Positions 1-8,054 of a stretch of 64,000 nucleotides of DNA are shown piece by piece. The DNA is taken from assembly GCF_036346875.1 (NCBI RefSeq), contig NZ_CP107852.1, positions 7,068,001-7,132,000 on the forward strand. The letters run 5' to 3'. The notes below the pieces were generated by a model. The model ran no database searches. It was not told where the DNA came from and was given only the letters and a program-made list of their open reading frames with translations. The position numbers and the translations under genes are program-made. Origin of the DNA: Nocardia sp. NBC_00508 (GTDB lineage: Bacteria > Actinomycetota > Actinomycetes > Mycobacteriales > Mycobacteriaceae). Every line of letters begins with the position of its first letter. Positions within the stretch are counted from its first letter, which is position 1.

Positions 1-246
1 CGCATCAGCCACGGCGGAATCTTCGTGCACGAACTGGCCGCAAGCATGTGGGCCCAAGGCAACACCAACGTCTCGCACGGCTGCCTGAACCTCTCCCCCA
101 ACGATGCCGCATGGTTCTACGACTTCGTCATACCCGGCGACGTCGTCGAGGTCCGCAACACCGGCGGCGACTCCCTCGACATCTGGGAGAACGGCGATTG
201 GAGCATCCCCTGGCCCGACTGGCTTCGCGGCGGCGCCCACACGTGA
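1..246 (+). CDS. L,D-transpeptidase, C-terminal fragment (cut by window edge)
   Basis: The reading frame is open from base 1 and ends in TGA at 244-246, so only the last 81 residues are present. It contains the YkuD catalytic signature S-H-G-C-L-N-L-S, preceded by an S-H-G-G-I-F-V-H segment. These supply the catalytic cysteine and a histidine of L,D-transpeptidases, which make 3-3 cross-links in peptidoglycan outside the membrane in actinobacteria. The tail, rich in Trp, Pro and Asp, matches the Ldt(Mt2)-type C-terminal end. The N-terminal Ig-like domains and the lipoprotein or signal sequence lie outside the window. The family call is safe; the subtype is not resolvable. Confidence 0.85.
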   Translation, partial: RISHGGIFVHELAASMWAQGNTNVSHGCLNLSPNDAAWFYDFVIPGDVVEVRNTGGDSLDIWENGDWSIPWPDWLRGGAHT

Positions 247-391
247 CACGAAAGGCCAGTTCGCCGGCGGACACCCAGCGCCAGAGTTCAGGCAGGTCGG
301 AGGTGTGCGTCCAGGTCACCTCGCGATCCAGACGGGCGGCGTCGGAGTACACGTCGAGCCGCAGGTGCGGGATCGCGGTTGGAGTCGGCAT
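245..391 (-). pseudogene. PucR-type regulator, N-terminal remnant
   Basis: On the minus strand, reading from 391 down, about 49 codons encode a peptide that includes L-D-R-E-V-T-W-T-H-T-S-D-L-P-E-L and then S-A-G-E-L-A-F. This is the N-terminal signature of PucR-family (purine catabolism) activators, which usually reads L-D-R-x-V-x-W-x-H-x-S-E-L-P. The similarity stops near 248, where the frame runs antisense into the end of the transpeptidase gene. No central or CdaR-type HTH domain follows. It is a short relic of a regulator. Interval 392-569 shows nothing recognisable. Confidence 0.5.
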
Positions 392-569
392 TCACCGCGG
401 ACCGCCTGTCCACCTCCAGACGGGAACTCCTGGAGACGGACGGGCGGTTCTGCTCTTCAAGCATCCGCCGGCCTGAACTGGTAATCGAGCTATTGCCTGA
501 GCGCGCAGTGTGTGCCGAGTCCGGCTGCTGTGAATGGAGCAGGCGACGGCCAGCCCGAGTCCGGCGTGA

Positions 570-1202
570 TCACCCCGTCCGGTATGCCCGGAGAAACGTC
601 CGCACTCCTTCGACGATGAGTGGCCTGATACGGGTGTCCTTCGCGGCGTTGGCGGAACCGAATCGGCTGAGCGCGACCCCGAAGGTCAGCGCGATGAAGT
701 GGTCGGCCGCGAGTCGCGCGTCGGGGACATCGAGCAGCCCTGCACGGGCGAGGGCGGCGAACCGTTCACCCATGGCCTCCTCGGGCGCGTCGGTCAAGGC
801 ATGGTCGTCGCGGTGTGGCAGGTGATCGGATCCAGTCCGGACCAGTCGTTGCAGCGTGGTGTACTCCGCCGAGTCGAGCATGTCGGTCGCGATCTGCATC
901 GAGAACGTGACCAGGGCGGCCTCCAATTCGGCGGCGTCGGTGAGACCGTCGAGCGTGTCGTCGAGGGTGCGCCGGATCGTGTCGAGCAGTGACTGGCCAA
1001 CTGTGTCGAAAACCGCGTGCAACAGGGTCTGCTTGTCGCCGAAGTAGTCGTAGACCGTCCGCTTGGACACCCCGGCACGGGCGGCGACCGCGTCGACGCT
1101 CGACCGCTCGAAACCGTCGGCGACGAACAACTCCCGGGCCGCCGAGAGGATGGCGGCCCGCTTCTGTGCGGACCCTGCGCGCAGCGTCTTCGCGTCTGGC
1201 AT
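570..1202 (-). CDS. TetR/AcrR family transcriptional repressor
   Basis: This 210-aa protein has a typical TetR N-terminal HTH at about residues 15-62, including V-D-A-V-A-A-R-A-G-V-S-K-R-T-V-Y-D-Y-F, and a helical ligand-binding C-terminal domain. It faces away from the MFS exporter/monooxygenase pair starting at 1348. A perfect palindrome at 1219-1240 sits 17 bases upstream of its ATG. The layout is the classic one for a local repressor controlling itself and a divergent efflux/detoxification operon. The ligand is unknown. Confidence 0.92.
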   Translation of the reverse strand: MPDAKTLRAGSAQKRAAILSAARELFVADGFERSSVDAVAARAGVSKRTVYDYFGDKQTLLHAVFDTVGQSLLDTIRRTLDDTLDGLTDAAELEAALVTFSMQIATDMLDSAEYTTLQRLVRTGSDHLPHRDDHALTDAPEEAMGERFAALARAGLLDVPDARLAADHFIALTFGVALSRFGSANAAKDTRIRPLIVEGVRTFLRAYRTG

Positions 1203-1218
1203 GAGCGGATCGTAGCAT

Positions 1219-1240
1219 CACTACACTGCACCGTGTAGTG
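1219..1240. promoter_or_regulatory. Palindromic operator candidate for the divergent TetR
   Basis: CACTACAC at 1219-1226 and GTGTAGTG at 1233-1240 are perfect inverted repeats with a 6-base spacer (TGCACC). The site lies in the 145-base gap between the TetR gene (start 1202) and the exporter gene (start 1348). Size and position suit a TetR-family operator. That it binds this regulator is inference. Confidence 0.7.
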
Positions 1241-1347
1241 TAGTGCCATCAAGTGCCGAACCGTCATCTGGTTGCCCAGGGAGCCCGGGCGCACACATCA
1301 GGCACGGTCCACGCCCTTACTCACACCCAACGATGAAAAGGACGTCT

Positions 1348-2772
1348 ATGTCCGAAACACTGGTTTCCCCGGTCCGCATTGGGAGGCCGGCGATAGGTGC
1401 CCTCGGCATCCTGGCACTTGCCCTCGGCAGCCTGCAGTCAGTGGTAGACCCCGCGCTCCCGCTACTACAACGTGAGCTGGGGATCACCCCTTCCGAAGGG
1501 GCGTTGATCACCAACACATTGCTCATCACCGGCGCGGTTGTCGCACCCATCGCAGGCAAGCTCGGCGATCGCTACGGCGGAAAGCGAGTGCTGGTCCGGC
1601 TCATGGCGGTGGTCTCAGCCGGTGGCCTGTTGGCCGGCCTGGCGCCGAACCTGCCGGTGTTGTTGCTCGGCCAGGTATTGCAGGGCGCGATGGTCGGCGC
1701 GCTGCCTCTCTCTTACATCTTGGTGCGCAAGCACCTCCCGGCAGGTGAGACGCAGGTGGCGATCGGGCTCGTTACCGGGCTGTTCACGGCCGGCGCCATG
1801 GTGGGAACGTTGATTGCCGGGCCAATCGCGGAAGGACTGTCTCGGCATTGGATGTTCGCGCTGCCGACGATCGCGATCATCGCGACGACGCTGATCGTGT
1901 CCCGGCTGATGCCGCATGATCCGCCGATCCAGACGGACGACAGGATCGACTGGCCTGGCGCGAGTCTGCTGAGCGGGACGTTGCTCGCGCTCATGCTCGG
2001 GCTCATGCTGGTGACCAGCGGAGGCCTGCCGCCGCTCGCGGTCGGTGCCATCGCGGTGGTCGTGGCCGCTCTCGCGACCGGATGGGTCGTCGTCGAGCGC
2101 CGGACAGCCTCGCCGATGGTCGATCTGCGAATGCTGGCAAGGCCCGCGATGTGGAGTTCGTGCGTGCTGACCTTCTTCATGACCACCGGTTTCGGGATGG
2201 TGATGTTCCTGGTCCCACAGCTGTTCGCGGTATCGGCCGACGGGTACGGCTTCGGGGCCGGCACCACCGACATCGGACTGTTCCTGATGCCCGGCGCCAT
2301 CGCCGGGGCGGTAAGCGGGGCGCTCGGCGGGATCGCGGCGCGGCGTTTCGGTCCGCGTGCCGTGGTCATCGCATGCACCGTCGTCACAGTGGTCACCGTG
2401 ATCACTCTGGCATCGCTGCACACCGCGGAATGGCAGCTCGTCATCGCGAAAGTGCTGACCGCGTTCGCCGCCGGCGTCGGCAGCACGGCGTTGCTTGCCA
2501 GCACCGCCACCACCGTCGAGACCAGGGACGCCGGTATCGCCACCAGCCTGCTCGTGGTGACACGCGTGATCGGAGCCGCCTTGGGCGTCCAGGTCGCCGG
2601 CGCGATCCTCGCCGCCGGGACCGACCCGATGTCGGGCCAGCCGACCGAATCGGCCTTCGTCACAGGTCTTGTCATCGCCGGCCTCGTCGCCGCACTGTCC
2701 CTGTTCGTTGTTCGTGTCACCAAGAAGGAACCGAGGCATGACATCTACCAGTCTGTCGATGGACGTGAGTAA
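1348..2772 (+). CDS. MFS multidrug efflux transporter (DHA2-like)
   Basis: An inner-membrane proton-driven exporter of about 474 aa with many hydrophobic helices, consistent with a 14-helix DHA2/EmrB-QacA type. The family motif G-K-L-G-D-R-Y-G-G-K-R follows helix 2. The open frame extends back to 1243, but the start at 1348 is preferred because AAAAGGA (1336-1342) sits just upstream and the extra N-terminus is non-hydrophobic and overlaps the operator. The gene overlaps the following FAD-monooxygenase by 35 bases, so the two are co-translated, and both are probably repressed by the divergent TetR. Together they suggest efflux plus oxidative inactivation of a toxic compound; the substrate cannot be read from sequence. 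Confidence 0.9.
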   Translation: MSETLVSPVRIGRPAIGALGILALALGSLQSVVDPALPLLQRELGITPSEGALITNTLLITGAVVAPIAGKLGDRYGGKRVLVRLMAVVSAGGLLAGLAPNLPVLLLGQVLQGAMVGALPLSYILVRKHLPAGETQVAIGLVTGLFTAGAMVGTLIAGPIAEGLSRHWMFALPTIAIIATTLIVSRLMPHDPPIQTDDRIDWPGASLLSGTLLALMLGLMLVTSGGLPPLAVGAIAVVVAALATGWVVVERRTASPMVDLRMLARPAMWSSCVLTFFMTTGFGMVMFLVPQLFAVSADGYGFGAGTTDIGLFLMPGAIAGAVSGALGGIAARRFGPRAVVIACTVVTVVTVITLASLHTAEWQLVIAKVLTAFAAGVGSTALLASTATTVETRDAGIATSLLVVTRVIGAALGVQVAGAILAAGTDPMSGQPTESAFVTGLVIAGLVAALSLFVVRVTKKEPRHDIYQSVDGRE

Positions 2773-3961
2773 TACCTCGAAGCGCAACGTTCTGATCTCC
2801 GGGTCCGGTATCGCCGGACCCGCGCTGGCGTACTGGCTGCACCGATCCGGATTCGCGGTCACGGTGGTGGAGAAGGGAAGTGCGCTGCGCGGGGGTGGCT
2901 ACCCGATCGACGTGCGCGGTACCGCGATAGAAGTCGTCCGGCGGATGGGGATACTGCCGCAACTGCAGGACGCACACATCGACTCGCGGCGGTTCACCTT
3001 CCTCAACGCCGATGGCAGTCAGGTGGCCTCGGTCCACCCGTATGCCGTCGCCGGGAGTATCGAGGGACGGGACCTCGAGGTGGGTCGAGGGGATCTGGCT
3101 GCGGCCCTCTACACAGCGATCCGCGACGACGTGGAAATCCTGTTCAACGATTCCATCGACACCCTCGACCAGCTCGGACACGGGGTCGACGTTGCCTTCC
3201 GAAACGGGCTACGGCGCACATTCGACCTGGTGTTCGGCGCCGACGGTATGCACTCACACACCCGGGAGCTGCTATTCGGCCCCGAAGAGCAGTTCCACCG
3301 CTACCTCGGCTACTGCTTCGCCATATTCACCATGCCCAACACCTTCGGGCTCTCTCGCGAGCTCACGCTGTGGAACACCCCGGGCAAAGCCGCAGCCCTC
3401 TATGCCACCGGCCACCACGACGAACTGCATGCCTTCCTGAACTTTCACCAACCAGAACCGCCGTTCGAAGCTCTCCGGAACCCTGACGCACAGCGGGACC
3501 TGGTCGCCGCGGCTTTCGCCGACGCAGGATGGGAGGTCCCCAGCATTGTCAACGCCATGCGCGACGCGGATGACCTGTTCTTCGACATGGCCGCCCAGAT
3601 CCGCATTCCCAGCTGGTCGAGCGGCCGGGTCGCGCTAGTCGGCGACGCCGCGTACGCACCCTCGTTCCTGACTGGACAAGGCTCCAGCCTCGCGCTTGCC
3701 GGAGCCTACATGCTCGCCAATGCCCTGGCCACGAAACGGAACCACGCCGCAGCTTTCGCCGCCTACGAACACAACACGCGAGAGTTCGTGGCCATGAACC
3801 ATGCGCTGGTCGACCACGGTGGGGCAGCGCTCTTCCCCACCACGGCGCGCGCCCTGGAGCAACGCAACACTATGCTGCGTGACCTCGTCACCACGCCCCC
3901 AACGACACCACGACCGGCCCACTCAGCCCTTTCGCTGCCTGAATTCGTCCCAATGTCATGA
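2738..3961 (+). CDS. FAD-dependent monooxygenase (TetX-like group)
   Basis: A 407-aa class A flavoprotein monooxygenase. The FAD-binding Rossmann motif G-S-G-I-A-G-P-A-L-A is at about residue 20. The D-G motif is seen in V-F-G-A-D-G-M-H-S-H-T-R, and the late G-D motif in V-A-L-V-G-D-A-A-Y-A-P. The start at 2738 follows AAGGAACCGAGG. It is translationally coupled to the upstream exporter (overlap 2738-2772). The TetX-like group hydroxylates aromatic or polyketide drugs using NADPH and O2; the order of domains and the absence of a C-terminal thioredoxin-like domain fit this. The actual substrate is unknown. Its place beside an exporter and a TetR supports a resistance or detoxification role. 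Confidence 0.88.
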   Translation: MTSTSLSMDVSNTSKRNVLISGSGIAGPALAYWLHRSGFAVTVVEKGSALRGGGYPIDVRGTAIEVVRRMGILPQLQDAHIDSRRFTFLNADGSQVASVHPYAVAGSIEGRDLEVGRGDLAAALYTAIRDDVEILFNDSIDTLDQLGHGVDVAFRNGLRRTFDLVFGADGMHSHTRELLFGPEEQFHRYLGYCFAIFTMPNTFGLSRELTLWNTPGKAAALYATGHHDELHAFLNFHQPEPPFEALRNPDAQRDLVAAAFADAGWEVPSIVNAMRDADDLFFDMAAQIRIPSWSSGRVALVGDAAYAPSFLTGQGSSLALAGAYMLANALATKRNHAAAFAAYEHNTREFVAMNHALVDHGGAALFPTTARALEQRNTMLRDLVTTPPTTPRPAHSALSLPEFVPMS

Positions 3962-4076
3962 CACAGCCGCACCAAATAAAATGCGGACGCAGCACCTGCG
4001 GTCGCACGAACGCCGCCCAGTACCACGTCGATGATGGGACTGTAAGAATCAAGGCTCCGGTGAGGCCCCCTGACGG

Positions 4077-5192
4077 TTAGCCCGCCGCGCCCGCCATGAG
4101 TAGCTGGTGTAGCGCGCCGTCCACATCCTCGCGCTCGCCGAAGAGCCGCACCAGCAGTGCGCGCTCGGCCGCGCCGTGCTCCGCGGCCAGCACCAGTTCC
4201 AGTGCCGCGTCCCGCGTTCCGACGCCCGATTCCTCGGCCAGCGACGCCACGATGTCGGCTGCGCTCTCCCTGGTCCACACCCCGGGAATCGCGGCCGCGA
4301 CCTCGCTCGCGGGCGGGGCGGCGCCGCGATACCAGTGGGCGCCCTCCCACCAGTAGCAGAAGGAGAGCAGCCCAGACCCGGCGCGCGGGTTGAGCAGCGG
4401 GTTCGCCACCCAGCCCGGCGCGCCCGCGTAGAGATCCGGCATGGGAGCGCCGGCGTTGTAGACCGCGTCCAGCACTGGGTCGTTCCATACTCCGCCGGAG
4501 AGCACCGCCCGGTCGCCAGGGACCAGCCATAGCGAGGAACCGCTGCGTTCGGCGCCCTCGAACAGGCCGAGCGCGGGCAGCACCCGCGGCCCCCACGGAG
4601 ATCCGGCCGCCACGAACGCCGCGGCGATCGCCGCCCAGCGCATCGCCAGCAACGGCAGGGCGGGCAATGTCGTCTCGATTTCCGGCGTGAGCGTGGCGGT
4701 CCGGGCCAGTGCCCCCGCCTGCTCGGTGGGCCGGGACTGCCGGTCCTCGTGCCCGATGTGGGCCGCCAGCCAGACCGGGAGCCGCGCCCGCGGAAACGCC
4801 TCCAGGTCGGCCCGATACACCTCCGGCGGGAAGAGGTGGTCGTCCGGGAAGGGCTCGGCGCCGAAGTCGTGCTCGGCACCGATCTCGCCGGACGCCGACG
4901 CCATCACCAGGTAACGCCACCACGGGCCACCGGGCAGGGCGGCCGACGCCTCGCGGTGCCGCCGGACCAGTGCCAGCACCTCCTCGGACGGCAACACCTG
5001 GGCCGGATGGCCCTGCTCGTCGGTGAAGAAGACCGATGCCAGCTCCGATACGGCGGTCAGCGCGAACACCGCCCGCATCTCGTGCCAGCCCGGCGGGGCG
5101 AGCGCGATCAATTCCGCGGCGATCCGGCGGCTCGCCGCGTCGGCGAGCGGTGACTCGGAATCGGTGGGGAGCGAATCCTCTGCTGCGGTCAT
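4077..5192 (-). CDS. Conserved actinobacterial protein of unknown function, divergent from the T7SS effector cassette
   Basis: 371 aa from ATG at 5192, which follows GAGGAGGCG; longer in-frame extensions upstream are arginine-rich and unlikely. No signal peptide or membrane helix is visible. The sequence is Trp/Pro/Gly rich with W-L-A-A-H-I-G-H-E-D-R-Q in the middle and an alpha-helical acidic C-terminus (R-E-D-V-D-G-A-L-H-Q-L-L). I do not recognise a named domain. It is divergently placed next to the CpnT-like gene, about 140 bases upstream of that gene's leader. It could be an immunity or accessory factor for that cassette, but this is only an inference from position. Confidence 0.75.
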   Translation of the reverse strand: MTAAEDSLPTDSESPLADAASRRIAAELIALAPPGWHEMRAVFALTAVSELASVFFTDEQGHPAQVLPSEEVLALVRRHREASAALPGGPWWRYLVMASASGEIGAEHDFGAEPFPDDHLFPPEVYRADLEAFPRARLPVWLAAHIGHEDRQSRPTEQAGALARTATLTPEIETTLPALPLLAMRWAAIAAAFVAAGSPWGPRVLPALGLFEGAERSGSSLWLVPGDRAVLSGGVWNDPVLDAVYNAGAPMPDLYAGAPGWVANPLLNPRAGSGLLSFCYWWEGAHWYRGAAPPASEVAAAIPGVWTRESAADIVASLAEESGVGTRDAALELVLAAEHGAAERALLVRLFGEREDVDGALHQLLMAGAAG

Positions 5193-5333
5193 GAAAGCGG
5201 CGCCTCCTCGATCGGGCCCGCACGCTACCACTCGGGAGCGAACGGCGCCGGTGCAGCGAATTCGTTTGCCCGTCATTACGAATTCAACTGTCTGCGTTCT
5301 AATCCCACGACATCGAACGCCGAGAGGAGAGCT

Positions 5334-5384
5334 GTGGTGAGCAATCCGACGGGGCGGTACGGGGCCGCCGCGGTGCAGCGATGA
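5334..5384 (+). CDS. Putative 16-aa leader peptide overlapping the CpnT-like start
   Basis: A GTG at 5334 follows the strong ribosome-binding site GAGAGGAGA (5322-5330). It opens 16 codons ending in TGA at 5382-5384, which overlaps the ATG (5381-5383) of the next gene as ATGA. The larger gene has no good ribosome-binding site of its own, so translation probably enters here and re-initiates. Alternatively, this is simply the true ribosome entry with a mis-assigned frame. The peptide itself shows no known motif. Confidence 0.45.
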   Translation: MVSNPTGRYGAAAVQR

Positions 5385-7153
5385 CCATTCACATGCCCGA
5401 GGGGTTGCAGTGGCTGGCCTGGGTGGCCGGAACCACCTGGCCCGAGGGCGATGAGGACGCCGCATGGGCGGTGTCGGAGGCATGGAAGACGGCGAGCACG
5501 GAGCTGACGGCCCTGCTCGCCGATATCGATGCGGCCGAACAGGCCACCATCGACGCCTATCCGCAGGGCGAGGGCGGTACCGCCATGGGCGCCCGCTACG
5601 ACGCGCTGCGCACCGGTGACCACTCCATCGAGACGCTGGCGAAGTTCATGAGCACCATCGGCGACAGCACCTTCGACATGGGCACCGAAATCCAGGCCAC
5701 CAAGATCACCGTCATCGTGACGCTGGCCTGGCTGGCGCTGGAGATCCTGTGGGCCTGGCTCTTTCCGCCCACCGCGCCCGCGGTGGAGGCGGCCGCCATC
5801 ACCACCACGCGCTCCTTCCTCAAGGTGTTCGAGGACTTCGTACAGAAGGCGATCACCAATCTCGCTGCACGCCTGGGTGCTTCGACCGCCAAGCGGCACT
5901 TCTGGACCCAGGCCGCGCGGCTGCGGCCAGTCTTTCCCACCGCGAAGGGCTGGGGCGTCTACGGTGCGCGGGCCATAGAGGCGACGGCCATCGTCGCGAC
6001 CATCAACGGCTCGGTGCAGGTCGGCCAGCTCGCGGCGGGCAAACGACGGCACTTCAACGGCAAGGAGTTCGGGCTATCCATCCTCGCCGGTGTCGCGGGC
6101 GTTGTGCCCGGGCGCGAATTCGGGCGCTATCTCGGGAACGGTATCGACAAGGTTGCGGGCAAGCAGTTGAACAACATCGCGGGCCGGGTCGGTCGTGGCG
6201 CGGTGATCGGTGGCGCCTCCGGTGCGGTCGGCACCATCTTCGGCAATCTGGCCGTGGGCGCGGCGACCAGAGACTTCTCGTCGTTCGCATCCGGGCCGGG
6301 CTGGGTCGGCGGTGTCACGCGGGGTGCGGTGGTGGGCGGTGCGCGCGGCGGTTTCGCCATCGGCAAGCCGATTCCGCCGGGGCACGGCGACATTCGCTCC
6401 TATGTCTGGATGCCGAAACCGAATTCCGGCAACGCGGCGCCCCGGCCACCGGTGCGCGACGGTTCGTCCAGCGGGTCGATTTCCCGGCCGTCCCGCCAGT
6501 CGGTCATCGGTTCCCATGCGAGCGTGTCGTCCTCGGTTCAGCCGGTGCACTCCACCGTCGCGGGCTCGTCGAGCCGGCCGCCGTCCTCGCACAGCAGCGC
6601 CTCGGGCAACAGCGTCTACCACGACGCCGCGAGCTCGTTCCAGAGCGGCGGGAGCAGTTCGAGCAGTAGCTCGGGCCGCACGATGTACCACGACGCCCGC
6701 ACCGATCAACCCCCGACCTCGTGGTCGTCCTCGGTCGACGGCGGCTGGACCCCACCTCCTCCGTCCGGCTCGGGACCGTCGCACGCCGCTCCCCCGGCGC
6801 CGAGGGGGTCGTCCTCCTCGTCGAGCAGCGGGCATTCCGGCTCCGGCGGTGCGCAGCCGCGCCCGCGCCCGCTGTCCGGCGCTCAGGTGACCGGCGCGAA
6901 TGGCGGGAGCGGCAACGGAAACCCGATCGCCACCCACCACAGCGAACCGTTTCTGGGCGAGGGCAAGGACGTGCGCGGCAAGCCGCGGCCGAAGCAGTGG
7001 CCGTGGGTGGAACCGCTGCCCGGCCCGTATTCACCGCCATCGTCGAGCGGCTCCTCCGGGCAGCAGTGGTTGCTGGCCCCGGGCGCCCCGCCCGCGGCGG
7101 ATGCGCCACTCGCGAACGCCGCCAAGCAGGTCGACGTCCCGTTCACCCCGTAA
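5381..7153 (+). CDS. CpnT-like WXG100_2 domain protein (type VII secretion substrate) with Ser-rich C-terminus
   Basis: 590 aa. Residues 1-115 form a helical domain with the features of the CpnT N-terminal (WXG100_2) domain: M-P-E-G-L-Q-W-L-A-W-V-A-G-T-T-W-P-E-G-D-E near the start and paired long helices. A hydrophobic stretch follows (about 108-127, I-V-T-L-A-W-L-A-L-E-I-L-W-A-W), then a Gly/Ala-rich region to about 325. From about 340 the protein is Ser/Pro/Gly rich and low complexity. The last 60 residues contain P-R-P-K-Q-W-P-W-V-E-P-L. In Mycobacterium CpnT the same N-domain forms an outer-membrane channel carrying a C-terminal NAD-glycohydrolase toxin. No toxin domain is recognisable here. 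It heads a five-gene operon ending in EspG. Confidence 0.8.
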   Translation: MTIHMPEGLQWLAWVAGTTWPEGDEDAAWAVSEAWKTASTELTALLADIDAAEQATIDAYPQGEGGTAMGARYDALRTGDHSIETLAKFMSTIGDSTFDMGTEIQATKITVIVTLAWLALEILWAWLFPPTAPAVEAAAITTTRSFLKVFEDFVQKAITNLAARLGASTAKRHFWTQAARLRPVFPTAKGWGVYGARAIEATAIVATINGSVQVGQLAAGKRRHFNGKEFGLSILAGVAGVVPGREFGRYLGNGIDKVAGKQLNNIAGRVGRGAVIGGASGAVGTIFGNLAVGAATRDFSSFASGPGWVGGVTRGAVVGGARGGFAIGKPIPPGHGDIRSYVWMPKPNSGNAAPRPPVRDGSSSGSISRPSRQSVIGSHASVSSSVQPVHSTVAGSSSRPPSSHSSASGNSVYHDAASSFQSGGSSSSSSSGRTMYHDARTDQPPTSWSSSVDGGWTPPPPSGSGPSHAAPPAPRGSSSSSSSGHSGSGGAQPRPRPLSGAQVTGANGGSGNGNPIATHHSEPFLGEGKDVRGKPRPKQWPWVEPLPGPYSPPSSSGSSGQQWLLAPGAPPAADAPLANAAKQVDVPFTP

Positions 7154-7177
7154 TCCGACGACACTGAAGGGAGTGCC

Positions 7178-7522
7178 ATGGCCGCGGAACGGTTGGAGGT
7201 CGATCCCCAGAAGCTGCGCCACGCCTCGGATCTGACCCGGGAGCTGTCGAACGACGCCAAGGGGGTCGCCGAGAAGCTGCGCAACACCCTCAGCGGTATC
7301 GAGTCCGACGGCACCGTCATGCCGTGGGGTGATGACAAGCGCGGCCACAAGTTCTTCGACGGCGACAAGGGCTACAAGGCGGCGCGGGACAACCTGATCG
7401 AGGGCGCCATCGGCGCCGCGACCACGTTGGGCGACATGGCGACCGGTCAGCGTGATGCCGCGGACGCCCTGGCCGATACCGACTCCGGCAATGCCGGCCA
7501 GTTCGGGAAGCCGACGCCGTGA
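7178..7522 (+). CDS. Small EspC/WXG100-like ESX-secreted protein
   Basis: A 114-aa, entirely helical, cysteine-free protein. The N-terminus L-E-V-D-P-Q-K-L-R-H-A-S-D-L is typical of DUF2580/EspC-like proteins that travel through ESX type VII systems as helical hairpins. A central P-W-G-D-D turn separates two helical halves, and the C-terminus is polar. The start at 7178 follows GAAGGGA. It is 24 bases after the CpnT-like gene and overlaps the next gene by GTGA. It is likely a secretion partner or co-substrate of a larger protein in the cassette. No Y-x-x-x-D/E signal was confidently placed. Confidence 0.72.
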   Translation: MAAERLEVDPQKLRHASDLTRELSNDAKGVAEKLRNTLSGIESDGTVMPWGDDKRGHKFFDGDKGYKAARDNLIEGAIGAATTLGDMATGQRDAADALADTDSGNAGQFGKPTP

Positions 7523-8010
7523 CCGGGCAGCCTACCGTCAACGAACGCCTGCGCGCCGATATGGCGACGCTGGTGGAGGGTCTCGGCGAGCAGTTCCGCG
7601 GCATCGCCGAACTGCAGCAGCGGCGTTCGCGGCTCACCGAGACGGTGAGCGTGTGCGATCAGCGCATCGAGGTCACGGTGAACGCCGACGGCATCCTGAT
7701 CGACACCAAGTTCGCCGACGACGTCCTGGATCTGACCCTCGAGGAGATCGCGGAGAACGTCACCGCGGCGGTGCAGGCCGCCGCGGCGAAGGTGGCCGAG
7801 CGCAGCCAGGAGCTCATGCGCCCGCTGCTGGAACGCAAGAACGCTCTGCCGAAGCTCTCCGAGGTCATCGAGGGCGCACCGGATCTGGGCTCGCTCATGC
7901 CGACGGCGCCCCCACCGCCGCTGACTTCGCCGGACCCGAACCGCTGGCCCGACGACGACGATTCCGGCGCCCGCGCGCCCCGGTCCATGGTGGCCGACAA
8001 CGACGACTGA
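7519..8010 (+). CDS. YbaB/EbfC-family nucleoid-associated-like protein
   Basis: 163 aa starting at GTG 7519, which overlaps the previous stop codon (GTGA). Residues 5-110 show the YbaB/EbfC pattern: an N-terminal helix with R-L-R-A-D-M, a central beta pair (V-C-D-Q-R-I-E-V-T-V-N-A-D-G) and a long C-terminal helix. A Pro/Asp-rich tail follows. In actinobacteria, divergent YbaB-like proteins are regularly encoded inside ESX effector operons next to EspC-like genes, and their role there is not established. Strict stop-start overlap argues that it is part of the same complex or at least the same regulon. Confidence 0.78.
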   Translation: MTGQPTVNERLRADMATLVEGLGEQFRGIAELQQRRSRLTETVSVCDQRIEVTVNADGILIDTKFADDVLDLTLEEIAENVTAAVQAAAAKVAERSQELMRPLLERKNALPKLSEVIEGAPDLGSLMPTAPPPPLTSPDPNRWPDDDDSGARAPRSMVADNDD

Positions 8011-8054
8011 CGCGGCGTACGCGGTGCGCCCGTGCGACAAGAAGGGTGAACGGG

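Noticed and set aside
1615..2862. 415-codon minus-strand frame over the first MFS gene
   Set aside because: His/Asp/Gly-rich composition typical of antisense shadow; no domain or ribosome-binding site.
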